The notes: generated from the letters alone by a model not told the origin. Positions 50,020 to 59,863 are shown, counted from the first letter of the stretch. The stretch is DNA of 64,000 nucleotides from Bartonella sp. DGB1 (GCF_041345015.1 NZ_CP166769.1:1-64000); one strand, 5' to 3'. Program-made: numbers and translations.

Positions 50020-50354
50020 TAGGTAAATAGTTTGGCTTTATGAGCTAGTAATATCAAGAAAAAGGTGCTTTTATATCTGTTATTTAATAAATTGTCAGGT
50101 TCGGCAGATTATTTATAAATTATACACGTGCAATATCGTAGTGCTAGGCAAATAATTTGTTCCTGAGTTAATAATATTAAGTAACTAGTAATTTATTTGC
50201 TATCTAACAAATTATCATGTCAAGAAGATTATTTATAAATTATATACGCGTAATATCGTAGTGCTAGGAAAATAGTTTGCTACTGAGTTAATAATCTTAA
50301 GAATTCGTCTATTTTTACCGCAAGTTATTTAACAAGGCTCTAGGGCGACTTCTA
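50020..50354. repeat. Degenerate tandem repeat, about 120-bp unit, about 2.7 copies
   Basis: Three units begin with TAGGNAAATARTTTG at 50020, 50145 and 50265 (periods 125 and 120 bp). Units 1 and 2 share a near-identical end (AGATTATTTATAAATTATA to AATATCGTAGTGC). Units 2 and 3 share a near-identical beginning (about 38 bp, ending CTGAGTTAATAATNTTAAG). Their interiors are diverged. Unit 3 fades out at the stop of the next gene. No open frame runs through it. It is not CRISPR: units are too long and spacers are absent. Confidence 0.85.
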
Positions 50355-51065
50355 CTATAATCTATCTGTGTGTAGTATAGCTGTGATAGGTAAATGATCT
50401 GATGCTTTACGAGCTAATATAGTATCATGAGCTTTTATTTGTGAAATAATTTGAGTAGGATTAGCAAAAATTTTATCTAGTGGTAGGATTGGGAAATTAG
50501 CTGGAAATGTAGGTATATTTTTCTGTGTGATATTAAATAAGTGATTTAAATAATTAAGCGATGAATTAGATGTTCTTCTCCATTCATTAAAGTCACCTAA
50601 TAATATAACTGGTCTGCTAGGGTATTTAGCTAATATTTCCATAAGATATTTTATTTGTTTTATTCTGGTTTTTTTTAATAGACCTAAATGTGCTGAAATA
50701 ACTAATAAATTTTTATTATTAATTTGCAGTTCAGTAATTAATGCTCCTCTAGGTTCTATTTTGGGAAGTGTTATTTGTTGTAGATAGGCTAATTTAAACC
50801 TACGAAATAATAATAAATTGCCATGCCATCCATGACTATTAGGTTTTTTTGTTATTATAGGAGCGGTTTTTAGTCCAGTTATTTGTTCTAAATATTTAAG
50901 ATCTAATAATCCTTTTTTATTACCAAATCTTTTATCAGCTTCTTGTAAACAAATTATGTCGGGATTTATTTCGGCTATTACTTTAATTATACGATAAGGA
51001 TCAAACTTTTTATCGATTCCTATACATTTATGGATATTGTATGAAGCTATTTTGAACTTATTCAT
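50355..51065 (-). CDS. Endonuclease/exonuclease/phosphatase family protein
   Basis: A 236-residue metal-dependent phosphodiesterase of the EEP superfamily. Motifs: ASYNIHKCIG, IICLQEADKRF, the middle AHLGLLKKTR, LLGDFNEWRR and the C-terminal KASDHLPITAIL with the catalytic Asp-His. It has no signal peptide. The substrate (nucleic acid, lipid head group or other) is not determinable. In related genomes such genes often sit next to a cls-like gene, as here. A strong hairpin lies directly before its start codon and may cover its ribosome-binding site. Confidence 0.85.
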   Translation of the reverse strand: MNKFKIASYNIHKCIGIDKKFDPYRIIKVIAEINPDIICLQEADKRFGNKKGLLDLKYLEQITGLKTAPIITKKPNSHGWHGNLLLFRRFKLAYLQQITLPKIEPRGALITELQINNKNLLVISAHLGLLKKTRIKQIKYLMEILAKYPSRPVILLGDFNEWRRTSNSSLNYLNHLFNITQKNIPTFPANFPILPLDKIFANPTQIISQIKAHDTILARKASDHLPITAILHTDRL

Positions 51066-51071
51066 TTTATT

Positions 51072-51101
51072 TTTAGCCCTTATTTATTAATAAGGGCTAA
51101 A
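51072..51101 (-). promoter_or_regulatory. Perfect 13-bp hairpin before the EEP gene
   Basis: Arms 51072-51084 (TTTAGCCCTTATT) and 51089-51101 (complement), loop TATT. On the minus strand it follows the Bax-inhibitor-family stop by 11 bp and ends 6 bp before the EEP ATG. No U-run follows; the sequence after it is A-rich. The only Shine-Dalgarno-like bases (AAGGG) of the downstream gene lie in its 3' arm, so the structure could limit translation. Confidence 0.65.
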
Positions 51102-51112
51102 TACATCCTATG

Positions 51113-51883
51113 TTAGTCTTTTTTTACACCAATCAATTGTAGTAAAAATATGAATAGATTGATAAAATCAAGGTATAAGGTTAATGCACCAATGGTTATT
51201 TTTTTAAGCTTTTGTTCGCTTTCATCAAATTCATGATAAATTGCTTTAACGCGTTGTGTATCATATGCAGTTAAGCCAGAAAAGACTAGTACGCCAGCAA
51301 TAGATATTATAAATTGGAAGAAAGAAGATTGTACTAAAAATATATTAACTAATGAGGCAATAATGATACCGAACAAACTTAGTAACAAGAAAGTTCCCAA
51401 GCCAGAAAGGTCTTTTTTAGTAGTATAACCATATAATGATAGGCACGCAAAAGAAGCTGAAGTTATAACAAATACTTGTGTTATACTAGTTTGTGTATAG
51501 GTTAGAAAAATAGAGGACAGCGATAAACCAAATAGTAAAGAAAATACTAAAAATAAGTTACGGGCTGTATTGGCTGATAAACGCGTCAACGAAAATTGCA
51601 TAAAAAAGACTAATGCTAGCGGTGCAAATATTAACACATATTTGAATGGAGATAAATAAACTGTAGCTCCTAATTGGGTTAACATCATACCATTATAATG
51701 AGCAACGGCTAAATTCACATCATTAGTAGTAGTAAGGGTACTAAAACCTAATGCGGCTAAGGCGCTAACTACTAACCCTGTTGCCATCATTAAATATACA
51801 CCAAGCATATAGCTACGTAAGCCTGCATCAAAATGACTCGTTTTTGTATATAGCTGAGCGTTTGTTTTATTTGGAAAATTCAT
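51113..51883 (-). CDS. Bax inhibitor-1/YbhL (YccA) family membrane protein
   Basis: A 256-residue protein with seven hydrophobic segments, typical of the BI-1/TMBIM family; bacterial members are proposed ion channels or FtsH-linked proteins. Features are LRSYMLGVYLMMATGLVVSALAA, the LTYTQTS segment, VLVFSGLTAYDTQRVKAIY and ALTLYLDFINLFIFLLQLIG near the C terminus. I set the start at 51883 (MNFPNKTNAQLY) because GGAG lies 7 nt upstream; an ORF from 51925 would run through an inverted repeat. A hairpin sits 32 nt upstream of the chosen start. Confidence 0.88.
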   Translation of the reverse strand: MNFPNKTNAQLYTKTSHFDAGLRSYMLGVYLMMATGLVVSALAALGFSTLTTTNDVNLAVAHYNGMMLTQLGATVYLSPFKYVLIFAPLALVFFMQFSLTRLSANTARNLFLVFSLLFGLSLSSIFLTYTQTSITQVFVITSASFACLSLYGYTTKKDLSGLGTFLLLSLFGIIIASLVNIFLVQSSFFQFIISIAGVLVFSGLTAYDTQRVKAIYHEFDESEQKLKKITIGALTLYLDFINLFIFLLQLIGVKKD

Positions 51884-51914
51884 TAGACACTCCATAAGTA
51901 AGTTATAAATATCT

Positions 51915-51955
51915 CCTTGGCGCATTATACTATATTAATTATAGATTACGCAAGG
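51915..51955 (-). promoter_or_regulatory. Hairpin upstream of the YbhL-family gene
   Basis: An imperfect inverted repeat: outer CCTTG (51915-51919) with CAAGG (51951-51955) extended by a CG pair after one bulged base, and inner CTATA/TATAG (51930-51934 with 51940-51944). It lies directly upstream of a ybhL-type gene. A small conserved leader structure called the ybhL motif has been described before such genes in Rhizobiales, but I cannot confirm that this is the same element. Confidence 0.35.
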
Positions 51956-52108
51956 TTAATAATGGAACTATTAAAAAATTAAGTTGTTACCTAAGTTATA
52001 ATTATTTAATCCGTTAACAGTTATATTAAATTTTACTGAAAAGACAATATTAGCTTTAACAAGGGTAAATTTATATATAAACTTATAATTAATGTTTAGG
52101 AGTCACTT

Positions 52109-53392
52109 ATGGTTGCACACGGGTCAACTAATTCTAAAAAAAATAAATTTATCTATAAAGGATATTATTTAGCTTTTTTTTGTGTTACTAGTCTGTTCTT
52201 TATGTGGGCAGTTGCTAATAACTTAAATGATGTTTTAACCAAACATTTTCAAAATGCCTTAGACCTTACCCCAACTCAATCTAGCTATATTGCTACGGTT
52301 TATTTTTTAGGTTATTTTTTTATGGCTTTACCTGCAGGCTTGATAATGCATCGTATTGGTTATAAAGGCGGTATCATAGTAGGCTTAACCTTATTTGCTT
52401 GCGGCGTTTTCTTATTTTATCCCGGAGCTTATATAAGATCTTTTGGTTTTTTCTTATTTGCTTTAGCTATTATTGCAAGTGGGGTAACTTTTTTAGAAAC
52501 AGCTGCTAATCCTTTTATTACTATAATGGGCTCGCCTGAGACAGCGTCGCAACGGTTGAATTTTGCGCAAAGCTTTAATGGTTTAGGAGCTTTTGTCGCA
52601 TTAATTTTAGGTGGAAGTTTTATTCTTTCAGATACTCATATTAGTAAAGCTGAAATAGCAAGTTGGACTCCAGAGGTACAAGAGGCTTATAGGGTATCAG
52701 AAGCGCTTTCTGTACAAACACCATATTTAATTTTTGGCTGTGTTGTGGTTGTATTGATAGTATTATTCTCTCTAGTAAAAATGCCAGATGTTAGTAAAAA
52801 GATGGTAGTTAAAATTGAGAATCAAGAACCTACCACAGCAAGCTATAGTCGATTACGTTTAGCGATAGTGGCGCAATTTTTTGCTGTTGGTTCTCAGATA
52901 GCTGTATCGGTTCACTATATTAATTTTGCTCAATCTGTACATCCATCTTTAACTGATAGTTGGGCTGCTTATTATGTTGCATTTAGTATGGCAGGTTTTA
53001 TGATAGGGCGTTTTTTTGGAACATTTTTATTGAGTTTTATTTCCGCAGCTCAATTATTATTGCTATATTTTTCACTTTGTATACCTCTATCTATAGGAGC
53101 CATTTTCTTTGATGGTATTTTTGCTGTTATTTGTTACGGCTTATTGTTAACTTTTATCTCTATTGGTTTTCCTACTATTTTTTCAATGGGTATTACTGGT
53201 TTAGGACGCAGAACTAAGCTAGGTTCATCTTTGTTGATTATGTCTATAGCTGGAGCTGCTTTAATTCCTTTGTCTTTTGCTAAAGTTGCTGAATTAACTA
53301 ATTCATGGCAAATAGCGATGATTGTTCCTATGGTTGCTTTTTTAGTAGTTATAGCTTTTGCAGTATATTGCATTAAAAAACCTCAAATATAG
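52109..53392 (+). CDS. fucP: FucP-like L-fucose:H+ symporter (MFS)
   Basis: A 427-residue 12-helix major-facilitator permease of the FHS family. The first helix carries FFMWAVANNLNDVL, matching FucP (ANNLND with its key Asp) better than the glucose/galactose transporter GluP. Further FHS signatures are YFLGYFFMALPAG, ETAANPFITIMG, RLNFAQSFNGLGAF and FPTIFSMGITGLG. TAGGAG lies 7 nt before the ATG. It is followed after 11 bp by an aldo/keto reductase and then a lactonase-type hydrolase, which supports a fucose-like substrate. Confidence 0.83.
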   Translation: MVAHGSTNSKKNKFIYKGYYLAFFCVTSLFFMWAVANNLNDVLTKHFQNALDLTPTQSSYIATVYFLGYFFMALPAGLIMHRIGYKGGIIVGLTLFACGVFLFYPGAYIRSFGFFLFALAIIASGVTFLETAANPFITIMGSPETASQRLNFAQSFNGLGAFVALILGGSFILSDTHISKAEIASWTPEVQEAYRVSEALSVQTPYLIFGCVVVVLIVLFSLVKMPDVSKKMVVKIENQEPTTASYSRLRLAIVAQFFAVGSQIAVSVHYINFAQSVHPSLTDSWAAYYVAFSMAGFMIGRFFGTFLLSFISAAQLLLLYFSLCIPLSIGAIFFDGIFAVICYGLLLTFISIGFPTIFSMGITGLGRRTKLGSSLLIMSIAGAALIPLSFAKVAELTNSWQIAMIVPMVAFLVVIAFAVYCIKKPQI

Positions 53393-53403
53393 GAGCATTT
53401 ATT

Positions 53404-54432
53404 ATGATTAAAAAAAGACTAGTAAAAAAAAGTAATTTATTATTAACAACCTTAGGTTTTGGTTCAGCTACTTTAGGTAATCTATATAGAGAAACTACTG
53501 ATGCTGAATCGCTATCTACTGCTAATCTTGCCTATGATAAAGGTATAAATTACTTTGATACAGCTCCTTATTATGGTTTTGGACTAAGTGAGAGACGTCT
53601 AGGTAATAGTTTAAGAGGTAAAGATTTTATTATTTCTACTAAAGTAGGACGTTTGTTAAAACCTATAGTAGGGTATAATAAAGGAATTATCGAACGTCAT
53701 GGTTTTATGTCGCCTATGCCATTTGAGCCTATATATGATTATTCATATGATGCTATTATGAAATCGTGGGAAGAAAGTATACAGCGTTTAGGTTTAGATA
53801 AAATTGATATTTTATATATTCATGATATAGGAAAATTAACTCATGCAGATAAAGCGGATTATTATTTTGAACAATTAACTAAAGGTCGAGGTTTTGCTGC
53901 GCTTGAAGAATTAAGACAACAAAAACTTATTTCGGCGTTTGGTATAGGGGTAAATGAATGGGAAATAGCTGCAGACGTGGTGAAACATGCAGATATAGAT
54001 TTAATATTATTAGCAGGTCGTTATAGTTTATTAGAGCAAGAATCATTGAAAGAATTTTTTCCTTTATGTGTTGCTAATAATGTTTCAGTTGTTGTTGGTG
54101 GACCCTATAATTCTGGAATATTAGCTGTAGGAACTAAGAGTAATGGAGTACTTTATTATAATTATCAACCAGCTCCTGAGCATATAGTTAAAAAAGTTAA
54201 ATTAATAGAAGCCCTATGTGAGAAATATAATGTTACCTTAGGTGCTGCTGCACTGCAATTTCCATTAGCAAATGAAACTGTAGTATCAGTAATACCTGGT
54301 ATGAGATCTGAAAAACAGGTATTACAATCGTTTAATTTTATGCAAGAAAAAATTCCTTTAGAATTTTGGCAGCAATTAAAGGAACATTCATTATTAAATG
54401 AGGATGCTCCTATCCCAAATATTGAAGGTTAA
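53404..54432 (+). CDS. Aldo/keto reductase, probable L-fucose (aldose) 1-dehydrogenase
   Basis: A 342-residue AKR of the D-threo-aldose/L-fucose 1-dehydrogenase branch. The catalytic tetrad is visible: Asp and Tyr in YFDTAPYYGFGLSERRLG, Lys in ISTKVGRLL, His in ILYIHDIG. It would oxidise the sugar at C1 to a lactone using NAD(P). A related branch includes pyridoxal 4-dehydrogenase, which cannot be excluded by sequence alone. The neighbours (FucP-like permease and lactonase-type hydrolase, 2 bp downstream) favour the sugar role. Confidence 0.8.
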   Translation: MIKKRLVKKSNLLLTTLGFGSATLGNLYRETTDAESLSTANLAYDKGINYFDTAPYYGFGLSERRLGNSLRGKDFIISTKVGRLLKPIVGYNKGIIERHGFMSPMPFEPIYDYSYDAIMKSWEESIQRLGLDKIDILYIHDIGKLTHADKADYYFEQLTKGRGFAALEELRQQKLISAFGIGVNEWEIAADVVKHADIDLILLAGRYSLLEQESLKEFFPLCVANNVSVVVGGPYNSGILAVGTKSNGVLYYNYQPAPEHIVKKVKLIEALCEKYNVTLGAAALQFPLANETVVSVIPGMRSEKQVLQSFNFMQEKIPLEFWQQLKEHSLLNEDAPIPNIEG

Positions 54433-54434
54433 CT

Positions 54435-55271
54435 ATGATAATAGATTCTCATCAGCATTTTTGGTTATTGAAAAGAAATGACTATAAGTGGCTTACACCG
54501 GATATGAAAGTTTTATATAGAGATTTTTTGCCTGGAGATCTGCAGCCACACTTAGAAAAAAATAATATTTTTGGTACAATTTTAGTTCAAGCTGCAGCTA
54601 CCGAGGCTGAGACTGATTATATTTTATCTTTAGCTAATAATGATAAAAATATTTTAGGCGTAGTAGGATGGGTAGATTTTGATAAAGATAATATTTATAC
54701 AAGATTGGATCAATTAGCTACAAATGTTAAATTTGTAGGTATTAGACCTATGCTGCAAGACATAGAACAGACAGATTGGATATTAAAGGAAGATTATCAA
54801 AATATTTTGAGTTATCTAGTAAAGAAAAATCTTACTTTTGATGCCCTTATTTTTCCAAAACATTTAGAAATAATTGATAAATTGGCTGATAATCATCCAA
54901 ATTTAAAAATTATAGTTAATCATCTTGCTAAACCTAATATAGATGATAAAAATGAATTTGAATGCTGGAAAAATAAATTGCAGAAATTAGCTCATCATAA
55001 AAATGTTCATTGTAAATTTTCGGGCTTATTAACGCAATCGGAAAAACTTTTAACCCTAGAAGAATTACAGCCATATGTAACCATAATAATAGAGGCTTTT
55101 GGTAGTGATAGAATATTATGGGGTAGTGATTGGCCTGTGTTAACATTAAAGTCAACTTATGATATCTGGTGTAAAATGTCTAAGCAATTATTATCGGGTT
55201 ATTCTGATGCAGAGATAACCCAAATAATGGGCACAAACGCTATTAAATTTTATAATCTAAAAAATATTTAA
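54435..55271 (+). CDS. Amidohydrolase-family lactonase, probable L-fucono-1,5-lactonase
   Basis: A 278-residue TIM-barrel hydrolase of the amidohydrolase 2 group (COG3618 type). It has the DSHQHFWLL start, [16 protein letters not shown], a central [16 protein letters not shown] and the metal-site GSDWPVL. Enzymes of this kind open L-fuconolactone or L-rhamnonolactone. Its position 2 bp after the aldose dehydrogenase fits the second step of non-phosphorylating fucose breakdown. Later enzymes (fuconate dehydratase and beyond) are not nearby. The 3' end overlaps convergent gpmA by 4 bp. Confidence 0.78.
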   Translation: MIIDSHQHFWLLKRNDYKWLTPDMKVLYRDFLPGDLQPHLEKNNIFGTILVQAAATEAETDYILSLANNDKNILGVVGWVDFDKDNIYTRLDQLATNVKFVGIRPMLQDIEQTDWILKEDYQNILSYLVKKNLTFDALIFPKHLEIIDKLADNHPNLKIIVNHLAKPNIDDKNEFECWKNKLQKLAHHKNVHCKFSGLLTQSEKLLTLEELQPYVTIIIEAFGSDRILWGSDWPVLTLKSTYDIWCKMSKQLLSGYSDAEITQIMGTNAIKFYNLKNI

Positions 55272-55888
55272 GTTAATATTTTTTTTGTTACAATAGTAGA
55301 ATCTTTAGCTATCTCATAAACTATAGGTACTGCTGTAGCTATCTCTTGCTTTAAGATTTCTTCTGCGGTTAATCCTTCAAGAGCCATAATTAACGCTCTT
55401 AACGAATTTCCATGAGCCGCAACTAAGGTTATTTTACCATTTAATACATGAGGCTGAATATTATGTAAATAATAAGGTAAAACTCTAGATACAGTATCTT
55501 TAAGACTTTCTCCACCAGGAGGAGCTATTTCATAAGAACGGCGCCATAAATATATTTGTTGCTCGCCCCATTTTTTTTTAGCTTCATCTTTATTTAAACC
55601 AGCTAAGTCACCATAATCGCGTTCATTCAAAGCTTTATTGGAAGTCAAAGGAGCTGTTATATTATTTTCTGACATTATTATTTGTGCTGTTTTTTTAGCT
55701 CGTAGCAAGTCAGATGTAAAAATTTTTTCAATAATTATATTTTCTTTTTTCAACGTAAATGCAGCTTTTTTAGTTTCTTCTATACCTGTAGCAGTTAAAT
55801 CAGGATCTTTCCATCCTGTGAATAAATTTTTTAAATTCCATTCACTCTGTCCATGACGGATCAAAATTAATTTATTTGTCATTTTCAT
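55268..55888 (-). CDS. gpmA: 2,3-bisphosphoglycerate-dependent phosphoglycerate mutase
   Basis: Interconverts 3- and 2-phosphoglycerate. The 206-residue product has the phospho-His motif [52 protein letters not shown] and the second His in [13 protein letters not shown]. Two ATGs compete: 55888 (AAGGA 4 nt upstream) and 55882 ([11 protein letters not shown], closer to the family start). Either overlaps the dapB 3' end, so dapB-gpmA is a coupled pair, as often in Rhizobiales. Confidence 0.94.
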   Translation of the reverse strand: MKMTNKLILIRHGQSEWNLKNLFTGWKDPDLTATGIEETKKAAFTLKKENIIIEKIFTSDLLRAKKTAQIIMSENNITAPLTSNKALNERDYGDLAGLNKDEAKKKWGEQQIYLWRRSYEIAPPGGESLKDTVSRVLPYYLHNIQPHVLNGKITLVAAHGNSLRALIMALEGLTAEEILKQEIATAVPIVYEIAKDSTIVTKKILT

Positions 55889-56708
55889 TAGTTCCTTTGA
55901 AATTTATTATATCTTGCATGGAGTAAAGTCCTGTTTTTTTTTGTTTTATTGCCCATTCAGCTGCTGTTAAAGCGCCTTGAGCAAATATTTTTCTATTATG
56001 TGCAGTATGGTTAAATTCTAGTGTTTCATCTAATCCTGCAAAAATCACTGAGTGAAAACCAGCTACCTGCCCGCCTCTTAGAGTTGCAAAACCGATTTCA
56101 CCCTCTTCTCTTTTTCCAGTTTGCCCATCTCTGACAGTTTTTTTACATTCATTCAAATTTATTTTTCTTCCAGCAGCAGCAGCTTGTCCTAGTAATAATG
56201 CTGTTCCTGAAGGCGCATCTACCTTGTTTCTATGATGCATTTCTAAAATTTCTATATCAAAGCAACCAGCTTTAAGTTGTCCTGCTGTAAATTCCACTAT
56301 TTTGGCTAATAAATTTATTCCTAACGACATATTGCCAGATTTTACAATTATGTTTTTTTTTGCTAACTCTTTAAATATTTCTTCTTGTTTATGGTTCCAA
56401 CCTGTTGTCCCCGTAATAAAAGGAATTTTATTTTCACAAGCAAAATTAGCATAAGTTAGACTTATTTCAGGTGAGGTAAAATCAATAATAGCATCAATAT
56501 TAGCATTAATTTCAGTTAAATTAGCATTAATTATTATATCTTTTTCTTCACTTTGAAAAGCTTCGGTTAGGCTTTTACCTATTAGCGGTGAATTTTCTCT
56601 AGCTACAGCACCTACTAATAAAAATCTATTATTATCTGTTAGGGCTTTTAATATTTCTTGCCCCATTCTACCATTGATACCTGTTATAACAATATTATTT
56701 TTTTGCAT
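55872..56708 (-). CDS. dapB: 4-hydroxy-tetrahydrodipicolinate reductase
   Basis: Second committed step of the diaminopimelate/lysine pathway. The 278-residue product has the NAD(P) motif [40 protein letters not shown], the catalytic [42 protein letters not shown] and the C-terminal [15 protein letters not shown]-like block. It is translationally coupled to gpmA downstream and lies 10 bp after the GST gene. Confidence 0.96.
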   Translation of the reverse strand: MQKNNIVITGINGRMGQEILKALTDNNRFLLVGAVARENSPLIGKSLTEAFQSEEKDIIINANLTEINANIDAIIDFTSPEISLTYANFACENKIPFITGTTGWNHKQEEIFKELAKKNIIVKSGNMSLGINLLAKIVEFTAGQLKAGCFDIEILEMHHRNKVDAPSGTALLLGQAAAAGRKINLNECKKTVRDGQTGKREEGEIGFATLRGGQVAGFHSVIFAGLDETLEFNHTAHNRKIFAQGALTAAEWAIKQKKTGLYSMQDIINFKGTNENDK

Positions 56709-56718
56709 TATATTTCCA

Positions 56719-57411
56719 TTAAAAATCTAAGTTAGTATAATGTGTAACGGGAGCTAAGCCTTGTATTTTATCTTTTAGGATAGTTTGAAAAGAAGGTCTA
56801 GATTTTACTCTTGTATACCATTCTTTTGCTATGTGGTAAATATCCCAGTCTATTTCTCCGATATAATCTAAAGTAGATAATTCAGCCGCTGCGGCTAGAT
56901 CAACATATGAGAAAAATTCTCCTGCTAGCCAATGTCTATTATAAGCTAACCATTCCAGATATTTTAAATGTTGTTTTAGATTTTGTCTTGCTTGACGTAA
57001 GACAGAGGATTCTGGTGAATTTTGTCCTAATGCTACAGGCATTATTCTCTTTAGGACAATTTCATTTATTAAGGGAAAGGCTACTTCTTGATCAAATTTT
57101 TCTAAAAACCAATATAATAATCTTCTTGTTTCAGCTCTTTCTATAGGATCGGTAGGAAAAAGTGTCAAATTTCGTTGAAAAACACCACAAGTTTCATCAA
57201 GATATTCGCTAATTATCATCGCTTCACAAATATGATGATTCCCATTGACTGATAATACTGGTAAAGTTTGTGCTGGATTAATTAATAAAAATTCAGTTCT
57301 TTTTTCCCATGGATTTTCTAATTGTAATTCTACTGTCAGTTGATATTCGTGCAGGATAAGTCGAATAAATCTCGATGGTCCAGACATAGGATGATGCAAT
57401 AAAGTCAACAT
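56719..57411 (-). CDS. Glutathione S-transferase family protein
   Basis: A 230-residue protein with an N-terminal thioredoxin-like GST domain (LLHHPMSGPSRFIRLILHEY, NPAQTLPVLSVNGNHHICEAMIISEYLDE) and a helical C-terminal domain (LEWLAYNRHWLAGEFFSYVDLAAAAELSTLDYIGEIDW). The Ser in MSGPSR is a candidate catalytic residue. The substrate is unknown; stress or detoxification roles are typical of the family. It is 72 bp downstream of yihA and 10 bp upstream of dapB. Confidence 0.87.
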   Translation of the reverse strand: MLTLLHHPMSGPSRFIRLILHEYQLTVELQLENPWEKRTEFLLINPAQTLPVLSVNGNHHICEAMIISEYLDETCGVFQRNLTLFPTDPIERAETRRLLYWFLEKFDQEVAFPLINEIVLKRIMPVALGQNSPESSVLRQARQNLKQHLKYLEWLAYNRHWLAGEFFSYVDLAAAAELSTLDYIGEIDWDIYHIAKEWYTRVKSRPSFQTILKDKIQGLAPVTHYTNLDF

Positions 57412-57483
57412 AATTAATTCCTATAGATTATATATATTGATATTATTCTTTATCTATAGTTTTTTCAAGATATATCAAAAAAA

Positions 57484-58140
57484 TTAACAATCAACGGTCG
57501 TTAGTATTGCTTTTTGTACTTCATCTATACCTATTTTTTTCTCTGAAGAGGTAACTAAAACTTCAGGAAATGCAGCAACATGTTTATTGATGATTTGTAT
57601 AGTTTCTTGTTTTTTCTTATCTATTTCAGCTGCAGCTATTTTATCAATTTTAGTTAATATTATTTGATAAGATATAGCTGCTTTATCAAGTAATTTCATG
57701 ATATTTATATCATTGGCTTTTATACCATGTCTAGCATCAATAAGTAAATAAACTCTTTTTAAGGTTCTTCTACCTCTAAAATAATCAAAAACTAATTTAG
57801 TCCATTCTTCAACTTTTACTTTAGGAGCTTGCGCATAACCATAACCCGGCATATCCACTATTACAAATGGTGGAATATAAGGAGTAGAAAGATCTTCTTG
57901 GATTTCAAATTGATTTTTATTGACTTCTTCCGGGCAAAAATAATTTAATTCTTGCGTTCTACCCGGAGTATTAGAAGTTCTTGCTAAATTTTTATTATTT
58001 AGCAAGATATTTATTAATGATGATTTCCCTACATTAGATCTACCAGCAAAACATATTTCAATAGGACCTTCTACAGGTAGAAACTTTAAGGATGGTACAC
58101 TTTTTAGAAAGTACCAATTTTTAGGAAATTCCTTTATCAT
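57484..58140 (-). CDS. yihA: Ribosome biogenesis GTPase YihA (EngB/YsxC)
   Basis: GTPase needed for late large-subunit assembly. The 218-residue product has G1 [18 protein letters not shown]2 region [17 protein letters not shown]3 [13 protein letters not shown]4 ILTKIDKI and G5 TSSEKKIG. It overlaps the 3' end of yidC by 4 bp, part of the conserved rpmH-rnpA-yidC-yihA cluster, and is probably co-expressed with them. Confidence 0.95.
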   Translation of the reverse strand: MIKEFPKNWYFLKSVPSLKFLPVEGPIEICFAGRSNVGKSSLINILLNNKNLARTSNTPGRTQELNYFCPEEVNKNQFEIQEDLSTPYIPPFVIVDMPGYGYAQAPKVKVEEWTKLVFDYFRGRRTLKRVYLLIDARHGIKANDINIMKLLDKAAISYQIILTKIDKIAAAEIDKKKQETIQIINKHVAAFPEVLVTSSEKKIGIDEVQKAILTTVDC

Positions 58141-59825
58141 ATTTTCTCTTTTTTATTTTTCCAAGGCTTAAAAGCTATCAGTTGTTGTAAAATGGTCAAT
58201 ATATTATTAGTTGCCCAATAAATTACTAGCCCTGCAGGAAATCCTGCCATTACAAAAGTCAACATTATCGGCATTAGATTTAATATAAAAGCTTGAGATG
58301 CAGGTAATGTTGTTGGAGTCATCTTCATTTGCATAAACATGGTTATTCCCATGATAATAGGCCAAGCTCCAATCATTAAAAAAGAAGGAACATCATATGG
58401 TAGCAAACCAAAAAGATTAAATACAGAAGTAGGATCTGGAGCTGATAAGTCTTTAATCCAACCAAAGAAAGGTGCATGTCTCATTTCAATAGAGATATAT
58501 AAGACCTTATAGATAGAGAAGAAAATAGGAAACTGAATTAACATAGGCCAACAACCAGCTAAAGGATTAACCTTTTCTTGTTTGTATAATGTCATTGTTT
58601 CACGATTTCTTGTTGCTAGATCATCAGGATATCTTTCTTGGATAGCTTTTATACGTGGTTGTAATTCTCGCATTCTAGCCATAGATCTATATGACTTATT
58701 AGATAATGGAAATAAGAAAATTTTAATTACTAAAGTAGTTAAAATTATTGCTAAGCCAAAATTGGAAGTTAATTTAGAAAAATAATCCATCAGATAAAAT
58801 AATGGTTTTGTTAAAAATTTAAACCAACCCCAATCTATTAGTAGATCGAAATTATATAAATTAAATTCTGCTTTATAATTGTCAATTACGTTAACTTCCT
58901 TAGCTCCTGCAAATAACTTAGTAGTTAGAATAAGTTCTTGTTTTGGATCTATATTAATAGGATCACTTAAATAATCGGTTTGATAATTTGGTATAGTTGA
59001 GTTTACATAGGTAAAATTAGTGCGATATGCTCTATTATTAGTTGGAATAATAGCTGTTGCCCAATATTTATCTGTTATACCAAACCAGCCATCTGGAGCG
59101 GAGCGGAAAGATTTTTCTTTCTCTGAACGTAATTTTTTATAGGATAGTTCAGCTAATTTATTATCTGCAAATACACCTATTGGCCCTTCATGTAAAAGAT
59201 AAGAAGAATCTTTATCAATATTTGCTATATCTTCTCTAGCTAATCTACCGTAAGAGCGCAGATTTATTACATTATTTGAGTTATTTAAAATTTTATCAGT
59301 TATAGTGAATAAATAAGCTGAGTCAATTGCAATATCTCTTTCGAAGGTTATCCCTTTACTATTAGTAAATTGCAAGGTTATCGGTGTTGTTTCAGTTAAG
59401 ATATCACCTTTAATTAATTTCCACTTGCTATTATTATTTGGCATTTCTCCTAATGAAGGATCAGAAAGATAGCCAAATTCAGCTAAATAAGTAGAATTGC
59501 TATTTTTGGGGGATAAAATGGTTATTTCTGCAGAATCTTTGTCAGCTGTTACATGATATTTTTTTAACCTAAGGTCATCAAATACAGCTCCAGTTAAATT
59601 TATAGATCCTTCTAATTTTGCTGTATTTATGTTAATTCTGGTATCATGATTTTCTGATTTTTGCTGATGTATGTGAGGCTGTTCCTTGGGCTGTTCTAAA
59701 GTTTGAGTTATAGCTATTTGTGGTTGAACTTTTGCTGGTTGTTGGTGTGGAAAAAAATAATCCCAGCTAACAAGTATTAATCCAGATAAAATAAGAGTAA
59801 TTATAATATTTTTGTTATATTCCAT
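58137..59825 (-). CDS. yidC: Membrane protein insertase YidC
   Basis: Inserts inner-membrane proteins with or without Sec. The 562-residue product has an N-terminal membrane anchor ([21 protein letters not shown]), a large periplasmic beta domain to about residue 340, and five C-terminal membrane segments including [66 protein letters not shown] and [20 protein letters not shown]. The positive groove Arg is in KSYRSMARM. No yidD gene is visible between rnpA and yidC, where some relatives have one. Confidence 0.96.
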   Translation of the reverse strand: MEYNKNIIITLILSGLILVSWDYFFPHQQPAKVQPQIAITQTLEQPKEQPHIHQQKSENHDTRININTAKLEGSINLTGAVFDDLRLKKYHVTADKDSAEITILSPKNSNSTYLAEFGYLSDPSLGEMPNNNSKWKLIKGDILTETTPITLQFTNSKGITFERDIAIDSAYLFTITDKILNNSNNVINLRSYGRLAREDIANIDKDSSYLLHEGPIGVFADNKLAELSYKKLRSEKEKSFRSAPDGWFGITDKYWATAIIPTNNRAYRTNFTYVNSTIPNYQTDYLSDPINIDPKQELILTTKLFAGAKEVNVIDNYKAEFNLYNFDLLIDWGWFKFLTKPLFYLMDYFSKLTSNFGLAIILTTLVIKIFLFPLSNKSYRSMARMRELQPRIKAIQERYPDDLATRNRETMTLYKQEKVNPLAGCWPMLIQFPIFFSIYKVLYISIEMRHAPFFGWIKDLSAPDPTSVFNLFGLLPYDVPSFLMIGAWPIIMGITMFMQMKMTPTTLPASQAFILNLMPIMLTFVMAGFPAGLVIYWATNNILTILQQLIAFKPWKNKKEKI

Positions 59826-59863
59826 AATTAAAACTTTCAGAAATATTTATTGCATAGGACAAT

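Noticed and set aside
50020-50354. CRISPR array
   Set aside because: Units are about 120 bp, degenerate and directly tandem, with no short conserved repeat separated by unique spacers and no cas genes.
52109-53392. GluP-type glucose/galactose transporter
   Set aside because: The first helix has ANNLND as in FucP, and the neighbours are aldose dehydrogenase and lactonase types; GluP lacks this context.
54934-55155. Minus-strand ORF inside the lactonase gene
   Set aside because: It lies wholly within a conserved coding sequence on the other strand, without a ribosome-binding site or recognisable domain.
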